NCBI GenBank assembly: GCA_002270565.1 | Contig: NQMI01000033.1 | Location: forward strand, 186,001-250,000 | Direction of reading: 5' to 3' | Length of the DNA stretch: 64,000 nt | Source of the DNA: Stenocarpella maydis | Lineage: Eukaryota > Ascomycota > Sordariomycetes > Diaporthales > Diaporthaceae | Shown here: piece after piece, positions 21,550 through 30,600 of the stretch | Layout of the letters: each line of letters opens with the position of its first letter | Position numbering within the stretch: position 1 is the first letter of the stretch | Notes under the pieces: model-generated | What the model saw: the letters and a program-made list of their open reading frames with translations, nothing else | Told to the model about the DNA's origin: nothing | Databases searched by the model: none | Made by a program: the position numbers and the translations under genes

Positions 21550-23219
21550 ATGCCCTGCGTCAAGAAGTCCACCCTGAGCAGCGCCGTCGCGGCCGCCACG
21601 GCGACGCTCTCGTCCATCTACGCCGGCTCGCCAACCCCCGTCTCGACACCCGCCGCCACGGTGCAGACCTCTGTCGCCGTGTCTGCCTCCTCCCCCGCGG
21701 TGGTGAGCAGCGCGGTGGCGAACAGCGCCGCGGCGGCCGTGCCGACCAGTGTGCCGACGGTCGGGGCCAACCAGACCGCGTACGCCGGCGTTAATATCGC
21801 GGGCTACGACTTTGGCTGTGGCACCGACGGGACGTGCAATATAGTATGCCCTGCCCCCCTCCCCCCCTTCCTTGTCGCTCGTAATCTTTCTACCAGGACC
21901 CCCGGAGTCATTGGCTGACGGCGGTCCTCTCTCTGCCCTGCCTTGCAGGATAACGTGTACATGCCCAGCGACGCGGGCGCGCAGATGGAGCACTTTTACA
22001 AGCACGACGGCCTCAACCTGTTCCGCCTGCCTGTCGGGTGGCAGTACCTCACCAACAATGTCGTGGGCGGGGACCTCGACGCCACGAACTTTGCCAAGTA
22101 CGACGAGCTGATGCAGAGCTGTCTGGGCCTGGGGGCCAAGGTGAGACATGCCCCTTTTTAAAACTCGAGAGTGGTGCAAGGAGCATCACATTTCCATGCG
22201 CAGCATGGGCACTTTGGTCGTCAGTCGTTTCAGACTATGATGGGCGTCGTCGCTGAATGGGTCGTCGGACAGTGTATTCTGGACATCCACAACTATGCGC
22301 GGTGGAACGGGCAGATCATCGGCCAAGGCGGGCCAACCAACGATGGTGAGTGTCTGCCCATATTAAGCCCCACGACACCGTCCCCCCCCCCCCCCTTTTT
22401 TTTTCTTTTTTGGGGGGGCCTTTCGAGAAAAAAAGAAGAAGAAAACAAATGAACCACCACGAAAATATACCAACACGTCGTGATACAGAGTTCGCCGCCC
22501 TATGGACCTCCCTCGCAACCAAGTACGCCGGCAGCCCCAACGTCATCTTCGGCATCATGAACGAGCCGCACGACCTCACCATCTCGACCTGGGCCGACAC
22601 CGTCCAGGCCGCCGTCACGGCCATCCGCAAGGTGGCGCCGGACCACTGGCTGCTCATCCCGGGGAGCAGCTACTCGTCCGCCGAGGCGCTGCCCACCGAG
22701 GCCGGGCCGGACCTGCTCAAGGTCAAGAACCCGGACGGGAGCACCAAGAACATCTTCTTCGACGTGCACAGGTACCTTGATGTATGTCACGTTCCTCCCG
22801 CGTGCCCCCTCCCCTCCGCCCCCCCCCCAAACCTAAATCACCCGTCAAGGTATATGTGGCCGGGCTGACCCGGGCGAACAACAACATTACAGAGCGACGG
22901 CTCGGGCACCAACGCCGAGTGCGTCACCAACAACATCAACGACACCTTCGCGCCGCTGGCCAAGTGGCTGCGGTCCTCGGGCGGCGGCCGGCAGGCGCTG
23001 CTCAGCGAGACGGGCGGCGGCAACACGGCGTCGTGCGAGCGCGACGTCTGCGAGCAGCTCGCCTTCCTTGATGCCAACAGCGACGTCTTCCTCGGCTACG
23101 CCGGCTGGGCCGCCGGCGGCTTCGACACCTCGTACGTGCTGTCGCTCACGCCGTCGGGGGGCCCCTCGGCGGCGTCCATGGTCGACGAGCCGCTCATGAG
23201 CAAGTGCTTCGCGAGGTGA
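21550..23219 (+). CDS. GH5 (subfamily 5-like) endo-beta-1,4-glucanase
   Basis: Exons 21550-21843, 21949-22140, 22273-22345, 22489-22781 and 22893-23219 join through GT-AG introns to 393 codons (392 residues). The protein matches fungal GH5_5 endoglucanases, which hydrolyse internal beta-1,4 bonds of cellulose outside the cell. Family blocks seen are AGVNIAGYDFGCGTDG, LFRLPVGWQYL, DIHNYARWNGQIIGQGG, the acid/base Glu212 in GIMNEPHD, and the nucleophile Glu323 in LLSETGGG. An Ala/Ser/Thr/Val-rich linker-like stretch occupies about 27-75, but no cellulose-binding module precedes it, and the signal peptide at the N-terminus is weak (Ala-rich, after MPCVKKS). A start or exon further upstream is therefore possible. 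Catalytic residues are present and no lesion is seen. Confidence 0.9.
22380..22440 (+). repeat. Poly-C / poly-T / poly-G / poly-A tract inside a GH5 intron
   Basis: Within the third GH5 intron a run of about 14 C is followed by T runs, then seven G, then an A/G-rich stretch. The C and G runs, and the T and A runs, could pair as a hairpin. The tract lies entirely in the intron, so it does not disturb coding. Confidence 0.6.
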
Positions 23220-23302
23220 GGTGTTTTGATGTGACGAGGGAGAGGGTTGTTGCTGGCGCGCGTTGTGGTCCTGACGTGGGATGGCAGGCGTGGTGTTTTG
23301 GG

Positions 23303-23306
23303 GAGG

Positions 23307-23337
<31 letters not shown>

Positions 23338-23350
23338 GGGGGGGGGGGTG
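23303..23350 (+). repeat. Poly-T to poly-G tract after the GH5 gene
   Basis: About 80 bases after the GH5 stop, CTTTT units pass into a run of some 17 T and then about 11 G. It echoes the intron tract at 22380-22440. Position and composition suggest 3' UTR low complexity. Confidence 0.6.
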
Positions 23351-23752
23351 TTTGTGTACTATACATTTCGCTTCTTTCACGGCTGGGATGGTGGTCCATG
23401 GTCCACCACCAATGGTCATGGTGTAAATAACCGCCGGATATTGCTTGGAATCCGGTCCTGGGGCGCGCGGTAGATGGGATGGAACCAGTTCAAGATATTG
23501 TGGTCCAATACGACTCCGGCATGCGCTGCGACCTCTATCTCACCCAAGTACCTATGTGATCCGAATCATGATGTACCACTCCCACCGTGCCGCAGCTTCG
23601 GCAGCAGGCGATACGTCCTGGTCAGCGGTGCAGCCGTGAGTACTTGGGTATGGATGAGGGAGTTGGCGAGCACACCCGAAGCGGAGTGACTGGGAGAGGT
23701 TGCTGAGCAACAATGATCCAGGGGGAGAATATCACGTCCAGACAGGCCCAAT
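23351..23752. other. Spacer between GH5 and the ferroportin relic
   Basis: No reading frame, RNA gene or repeat that I can support. It includes the ends of two convergent genes. Confidence 0.35.
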
Positions 23753-24658
23753 CTAGGCCTTGATGCAGACACAGCGCGGCGCATGGAAGAGATGCCCACG
23801 GCGCCTCCTCAGGAAGCAGGCATACAGCCCTCCCGCCGTGTACACGGCGGCGACGCTGATGACCACGGGCCACCGGAACTGGTCAGGCCGGGAGAAGACG
23901 ATGGTCGCCACGTACGACAGCATCTCGAACAGGTTCTGGAACGAGGCCTCGACCGCCGAGAAGGTCCCGCGGTGGCCATCCTCGACCTCCTGCCGCCCGC
24001 ACAGCGTCAGCCATGCCCCACCAAGAGGGCTCTCCCGGGGGCACCGAGGCTATCATCACTCACGTCCTGTATGATGTCCTGCGCACACAGGTCAAACCCC
24101 CACAGCCCGGCGCGGCTCAGCGGGGGGGGGGGGGTTGGGGGAGGATGTGTCGCCACAGGCAACCGAGGTGTCGGCGGCTCGACCCACCCAGTCCCTCTCG
24201 ACAGATATCAGGTTCACGGTGGCCGAGAGCTTCTCCACCACGCCCAGGAGCACGACCGCGGCGAACACGCCGGCGGCCCCCCCGGACGAGCGAGTACACC
24301 GAGGCCGGGAGCAGCGTGCCGGGGAAGATGGACGCCACGAAGAGCGCCGCGCCGAACTCGAAGGCGCGCGAGTTCCACGCCGACAGGAGGTGCGAGACGT
24401 ACAGCCTCAGCCCAGGGCCGGGCCGCCGCCGCCCGCCCCCTCGCCGGGGAGGTGATGGCCCGGGCCCTGTGCGACGTGTTTGAGAGACCCGGCTGCAGCC
24501 GCGGCGGGGTCCGGCCTCGTGGGTGCTGTGGGCGCCGTGCTGGTGCGTGTCGGGGCCCGGCTGCTGGTTCCGGGGCTGCCCCTGCCGCGGGCGGCTTGCT
24601 CTTGGCTCATTGTCGACGGCGTCGTGGGTCCCGGGAGATGATGTCTTCAGCCTGAAGG
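23753..24658 (-). pseudogene. Ferroportin-like (SLC40 family) iron transporter, decayed
   Basis: The minus strand carries pieces of a ferroportin-type metal exporter in correct order. First comes the opening transmembrane segment, with RLYVSHLLSAW then FEFGAALFVASIFPGTLLPA (24406 to about 24285). After a frame change at a G run (about 24279) comes VFAAVVLLGVVEKLSATVNL and ERDWVG. After a C-rich stretch comes GLWGFDLCAQDIIQD. A normal GTGAGT...CAG intron (about 23990-24064) follows, then EVEDGHRGTFSAVEASFQNL and a membrane segment PVVISVAAVYTAGGLYACF ending at a TAG at 23753-23755. Compared with a full ferroportin of roughly 450-550 residues, most of the middle helices are missing. Deletion plus frameshift make function very unlikely, although the last intron is still perfect, so decay may be recent. 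Confidence 0.7.
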
Positions 24659-24953
24659 GGTGTTGTGGACAAGAACATGTTGATCCGCTTCGACGTCCGC
24701 GGGTGGGGCGTCGGCATATCCTGCCCTGCCAAGCCTGCTGCGGCTTGAGTCAGGCGGGCACGGGTAGAGCTTCCACATCTCCTGGATAGGGTTCAATTAT
24801 CAAGTAATTACTAGGCCGGTCTGATGACTTCACCAAGCTTGCCCCCAAGCATACAGAGGGTGGCACAGGGTGGTGTTGAGGTCCATGAGGCCCGATCTGG
24901 TGCACCGTCCTGTACCATGTAAAAGGCCTGATTCGTCCTATACCTCCAGCCTA
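24659..24953. other. Spacer before the MULE insertion
   Basis: Minus-strand sequence just upstream of the ferroportin pieces has short protein-like stretches (an ATG near 24716 followed by PTPHPRTSKRINMF), possibly the old N-terminus in another frame. Nothing else is seen up to the MULE insertion site. Confidence 0.3.
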
Positions 24954-24961
24954 TAAACCTT
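24954..24961 (+). repeat. Left 8-bp target-site duplication of the MULE
   Basis: TAAACCTT directly precedes the left terminal inverted repeat and recurs directly after the right one at 37335-37342. Eight to ten base duplications are typical for Mutator-like transposons. Confidence 0.85.
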
Positions 24962-24986
24962 GAATGCGGATATTCGCACATAAGAA
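24962..24986 (+). repeat. Left terminal inverted repeat of the MULE
   Basis: Twenty-five bases identical to the reverse complement of 37310-37334 and of 36610-36634. A shortened echo (CGCACATAAAAAACGGATGG) follows at about 24996. Confidence 0.85.
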
Positions 24987-25981
24987 CCGGCTACCGCACA
25001 TAAAAAACGGATGGTACACAGATAACGGGAAAAGGGTCGGCCACTTATTAAGCAGCCAAGACTTTTTGCGTGTACCCATCTACAAGGGGCATTGCTGGCG
25101 TCGTCGCGTGCCTGGCGTTATGTATCCCAACCTCGTCGGCGAAAGGGGAGGGTGACAGGTTAGGCACATCTTTGAAGCCTAATTGCGCTGTAAATAAGCA
25201 TGTTGCGCCACTGCGCGCCGAATTGGCGCGATAATTCGTTGCGACAAGTGGTGCGAATTGCTTAGTTAATAGACACTATTATCTGGGACTGCGTTTCCTT
25301 CTCTTTAAACTAGATTGTTAAAAAAAAAAAAAAAGCCATTGTCACTCTCGTTGTTGACGTCTGAAGTGGTTAAATCTATTGCTAGAACTATTAATTATAG
25401 CCATGCCGCCGTACGCGCCTCTTTGCCGGCGGCATGCTGGGGCCGTATGCACAGGGAGGCGCCAATGAAGCCGGGCCCCTAGATATGGGCCATCCATTGA
25501 TTGTTTTTGTTTCGGGCGGAAAGCCGGCTGGTCTTCTTGTCTAGATCGAGGGTTGTATCGTTCCACTTAATGACCTTGGGGCCGCTGTCTCAATTGTCAG
25601 CCCTAGTATCTACATTTTATTGCCAGCCGAAGCAATCATCAACTCGCCAATCATCAACTCGCACACCCAACGGCCCAGAGATCAGCGGAGCGGGACATGA
25701 TCTCGCAGCCCACTCCGCTTGCGAGATACGCTGGCCCACTCTGCTTGCGGCAATATAGCGTTCTGCTTGTCCCCATGCCTTCTGCCTTATAAACGCTAGA
25801 TTATATAACCTGGGAACAACACTAAGTAGTATAGCCGGCAGAAGGTGAGATGATGAATGCTAATAATATTGGGTCTCTAAGCGCCTATAACCCGAAGGTT
25901 GCGGGTGCAAGTAATACACAAAGCGAAAAACTGATCCCCTAGCCAGCTTCTTTTTTAAGCCAGAGGGATCCAGTAAGAACT
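24987..25981. other. MULE left arm, no supported gene
   Basis: Non-coding-looking sequence inside the element. It has a hairpin CGCGCCGAATTGGCGCG near 25217, an A14 run at 25320, a direct repeat CAATCATCAACTCGC (twice near 25636) and a near-repeat GCCCACTCCGCTTGCG / GCCCACTCTGCTTGCG near 25710-25750. The short minus frame at 25342-25566 has no recognisable domain. Confidence 0.4.
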
Positions 25982-26330
25982 TTTTCCTTAACGAGGGCGG
26001 GCTTCCTTAATGCGGGCTTCCTCAATGAGGGCTTCCTTGATGAGGGCTGGCTTCCTTGATGAGGGCTGGCTTCCTCAACGAGGGCTGGCTTCCTTGACGA
26101 GGGCTGGCTTCCTTAATGAGGGCAGGCTTCCTCAATGAGGGCTTCCTTGATAAGGGCTGGCTTCCTTAATGAGGGCGGGCTTCCTTAACGCGGGCTTCCT
26201 TAACGAGGGCTTCCTTAATGAGGGCGGGCTTTCTTAATGAGGGCGGGCTTCCTTTATAAGGGCTGGCTTCCTTAATGAGGGCTGGCTTTCTTGATGAGGG
26301 CGGGCTTCTTTAACGCTGGCTTTACTGTGG
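25982..26330 (-). repeat. Minisatellite of 12-21-bp units with minus-strand coding texture
   Basis: About 17 imperfect copies of a unit like GGGCGGGCTTCCTTAATGA follow each other. On the minus strand the units read as Lys-Pro-Ala-Leu-Ile-Lys-Glu-Ala repeats with scattered stops. The minus-strand frame 26272-26466, 64 codons with an ATG at 26466, enters this array, so the array was probably the repetitive tail of a protein whose units have since gained stops. Changes between units are mostly transitions (CTCAACG / CTTGATG). Confidence 0.7.
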
Positions 26331-27121
26331 TTAGGACTGCTTGCTCTGATGTGCCGGGACGACCTCTGCCTGGGATGATGCAGTAATGATGCAATGTCTC
26401 GTGATAGCCCGGTGCGGCTTCTAGTATGACTATATCGTATGCAAGGTAGTACAACTTATATGCCATATAAGGCGTTGCTTGCCCCTATTCTATAACAACC
26501 ACCATATCACGTGTATGCCTTTATAGTACTGACGTTCAACTTTGATTTGCTAGCAGGGACTTACTATTATGGTTAAAGGAGTAATACCTTGCTAGCTCTC
26601 TCATGAGGGCGCGGGTTTAGACATAATGCCTACCATTCCTTTTTTTTGCTGTTTTTTTTTTATAGCAAGAAGGGAGTCTAACCTTCCAGCTAATTCGGGC
26701 TAACTAATGTTGTTAGCTACTTTAAATAGCGGCGGCAGCTGGCTGCCAGCTGTTACTAATATTATAGTGGTTAGGAAAAGTCTTCAAATTTGAGCATTTT
26801 GAGCTCTGCAGTACTTAGGGGCGACTGTGGCGGCCGTTGGTGGTGAGGGTTGGTGTGGGTGTGGTGGTGCCAAGCGTTGCCCTTGTTGCCCTTACTGCTA
26901 TTGTTGCCGTTGCTGCCATCGCTGCCGCCATCCTTAAGCTTGATTCTTCTCGCCAGGCAGTCGTCTGATGTTTGCTATTCTAGCAGCTGCAACTGCTAAT
27001 GAAAAGGAAGATAAGGTTATCATTATTTGCACTTGGTTTTATAGTTAATAGGGCTTCTGCCTAATTAGACCTAATGGGCGAGATCCTTGTACTCTTCTTA
27101 TTTAATTAAAATGATGATTCT
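26331..27121. other. Repeat-rich stretch before the MITE-like element, no supported gene
   Basis: It contains the N-terminal part of the minisatellite frame up to 26466, T runs near 26640-26660 and a hairpin CAGCTGGCTGCCAGCTG at 26736-26752. A GCCGTTGCTGCC-type low-complexity patch near 26900 is also present. The lower end of the Helitron should lie here or in 27250-27612, but I cannot place it. Confidence 0.3.
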
Positions 27122-27249
27122 CAGGATATTAACTCTATCTCTACTACACCTTACAACTGGCTCAAGTATACCATTCACCTGCAGGTAGTAGTCTTTAGCA
27201 AGCGGACTCTATTACCGCATAGTCTTATGAGTGTAGAGTTAATATCCTG
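27122..27249. repeat. 128-bp element with 16-bp inverted ends (MITE-like)
   Basis: CAGGATATTAACTCTA at 27122-27137 is matched perfectly by TAGAGTTAATATCCTG at 27234-27249. No clear target duplication flanks it. It may be a miniature transposon or a structural part of the Helitron tail. Confidence 0.5.
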
Positions 27250-27612
27250 GGCTGTATTCCCCTTATTAGTTGGTGGGTAGGTATTTTGGTACTGGAAGAA
27301 AGAAATAGTTAGCAGAAAATACTTAGAAACCAAGCTGAATACTTATTAAAAAGAATAACAAGTAAGAATAATGGCGGTATATGCTGGTTAGAGGAAAGCA
27401 TAAATCATTATTTATTAACCAGATATCTGCTGCTCTAAAACCCCTAATCTATAGAATTAGTTATAGAGGTTCTCCTCCCTCTACTGAGTACCTCCCTCCT
27501 ATACTGGATTGTCATTAAAAGCCAGGTCTGGAGCAGCAGGCAGCTGCTGCAGATGAGGATGGCTGTTGAGGATCTCCCCGGCATTATGATGCTGCAGATA
27601 GTCCTTTGTATG

Positions 27613-30600
27613 CTACAGACTAGTATTGTTCTTAGCTACCTTGAGATCAGCTAGCAAGAATGGCTCCTCAAATATCAAGCCCTTAAGCATCTTAACCCTC
27701 AAAATAGCAATATATGTTAGGCCGGCAGTAAACTGCTTGGCCGCAATGTTAAGGACTGTGCGGTCTAGTGTTACCCTCTGAGACTTGTGTATAGTGATGG
27801 CGTACGTAATAGACGTGGGAAACTGTATCTGGGAGCAAGCAGCCTTACCCTTCTTAAAGTCTCGCTTTAATAGGAAGATAGGCACAATATCCTGGGGCAG
27901 CTCGCTATAGAAGCAAGCCGGGCCGCTGTACTTGTTTATCTTGATTAGGATAATAAAGGGCTGTATATAGCGGGGATCTTTAACATTAGCAGCCTATGTA
28001 ATATCGTAAATAATCCCCATTGCACTATTAATGAGGCTAGCAACTATCCACAGGTTCTCTGTTAGCATCACGCGAGCACTGCAGTAGAGGGTGAGAGAGT
28101 TATGCAGGTTTCCAGTATCCTTGGAATTAATGGCCTTTATACCTGGACTAGTATTTATTACCTTGCAGTTAACAACCGGAGCATCAAGACGCTCCAAGTG
28201 GGTAGTGTTGAACTCATAAACCTCAGCATTCGTGCCATAGATGCAGAGGGCATTATCAAACTTCTTGACTTTATCTAGGGGCAAGCCGCTCTAAATACAG
28301 CTTGCTAACGTCCGCCAGTGTGGCTGCATAGGGTTGTTCTCCCGCAGCCTGCCTAGAGCAGCACGAAATGCAGCCTGACTATCGCCCTGCTGCCGGACCA
28401 CCTATGTTAGCTTGATGGTCCTATTGAACTGCTTATAGGCAGCATAGCCGGCCTTATCCCGAGCCTCTCTTAGCTGGGAGTCATTAGTAAAGAGCGGCTT
28501 TATGGCCACAGGGGGGAGCTGGTGGAAGTTGCCCATAAGGATAACATTCCGGCCACTAAAAAATAGATCCGCACACTTAAAGATCTGCTGCATATGCTAG
28601 TCGATAAAGTAAAGCATCCAAAAACTAATTATTAACTTCTCATTAATTATAAAGTACTCAATATAGCGGTGCTTATTCCAGATGTTGGTAGCCTCTGCAA
28701 CTGTTAGCTAGGGAAGCTCCCCAGACCCGGATATTATAATAGGGATCTTAAAGAGAGAGTGGATTATCTGGCCCTAGATAGTGTTTGCTATAATGCTAGT
28801 AGGAGCAGCCTTCTCTATCACCTAGTGCGGAATACTATAGGTTGTAGAGATCTGCTGAACTATAGCAGAAATCATCTTAAGGGTATATATCTTGCTAGTA
28901 CTATTAGGACCGTTAACCTGAAGGAGGAGCTGATTAGCAGCCAAGCGAATGTGGTTGCTGCCATATTAACCACTGCTAGCGGAGCATTCCTAGTGCCTAA
29001 CAACAGTATTATACAGCAGGCGCTGCTCAAAGTTGAGGCTGTCTGCAGCTAATGGGGAAAGGTCATCATCATTACCCAAGCCAAGAGGGTGGTTAAGCAT
29101 CATATTCTTCCAGAAATCAGCCCTCTTATTAAAGAGCTAACTATAATAACCAACGTGAGGGGTCCAGTCATATTAACGATTAATCTTATAGTTCCCTAGC
29201 AGCTTAATATCATTTGTATCCATACCCACCCCTAGAAGCTGGGCAGCAAGTAGCTACTAGTCCTCCTCATTCATCTGCTTACGCTTAGCATTAGGGTCCT
29301 CCTGGAAGCCCTCATCCTTAGCATCAGGCGGAATATCGCTATAGTAGTTATCCTTGTGCTTGTGAATAGCTTGGTAGTACTTGTATGCCTCGGCGAAGGT
29401 GTTGAACTGGATGCTATCTATACTCTTGAGCTCCTTAATTTCCTTATGAGGGTGGTGCAGTATCAGCTTGATGCAAGCAAAATCCTTAAACTAATCTCCT
29501 CCGCGGTTAGGCTTGTAATAAGGAAAGTAGTTGAGAATATAAGGCTTGGCCTGGCCCGAGAAATAGGCCCAAGGGGACCTAGAGTGGTTAATAATGGTCA
29601 AGAAGTTAAAATACTTAAGATCTGCCCACTCTACTACCTAATTATAGTACTTCTAATAAAGCAGCTTGAACTTACAAATGTTATTAGTATCTAGATTAAT
29701 TATAGCTATACTATAGCTAGAATCAGGGTGCCGGCAGTTAATAGACTGGAACTTATAACTGCACTCAACTAATGGCAAACCCAGGAGGTAGTAAGCAACC
29801 TCTATACCCGGCCAGTCCCGCTTAGCAACCAGCTTATTCATTATCTTACTAATAAGGGACACTAGGGGCTTTATATGGTTAACCTTGGGAATTAACTCAT
29901 AAAGCATCTCATTATATGGCTAAGTCTTAATCTCAGCCTTACTATAATACTTAATAATATAGTTAATCACAGCCCGGAGGGATATACAGGGCGCAATATT
30001 AGTATTTGCTAGCTAGCTGAGGGTAATACTGCAGATATAGTTATTCATCCGGGGGTCATTCCAGATGCTATTAAATACATCCTATGGGTATGGCTTCTTA
30101 TTGTTAAGGGTATGGGTTAGCTGAGCTATATTGTGTAGTAGATGTTTGTAATAGAAGCGGTAAAGGGGTTTGTTAGACTACTTGCTATCTGGAAGCTTAT
30201 GTTTCCGCAAGTAGTATGCCTTGCTGCAGTTGTGATGCTGCACCCTGTTGAGCACACGAGATAGAAAGCTGAAGGATATATCGTTGGTAGGAATGTAGAC
30301 TAGAGGGTTATCCTCTTGTGGGGCTATCTTATGGCCTGGCTTAGGGTTCCACGCCTTAATATAAAGGCCCTAGAAGTTAATAAAGGCTTCCTTCTTATCC
30401 TTATTAAAGAAGTTGTCAGGGCCCGCCTGGGGAATGTCATGAAGCTAGAAGAGACTGTGGGCGTGAGTGCTGCTACGGCCCTGCTACTTAAACCGGTACC
30501 ACCATGCTGCAACTCCAAACTTGGGCACTAGGTACTCCTCAAAGAATATTGTGATCTGCTGGTAGAAGTAGTGTGCTATAATGTAGGGGTTCTCCCGGAG

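Noticed and set aside
21550..24658. A cellulose-use gene cluster with GH5 and transporter
   Set aside because: The neighbouring transporter is a dead ferroportin-like gene on the other strand, not a sugar carrier.
26736..26752. Helitron terminal hairpin CAGCTGG-CTG-CCAGCTG
   Set aside because: No CTRR end follows at the expected distance on the minus strand, so it was not used to define the Helitron end.
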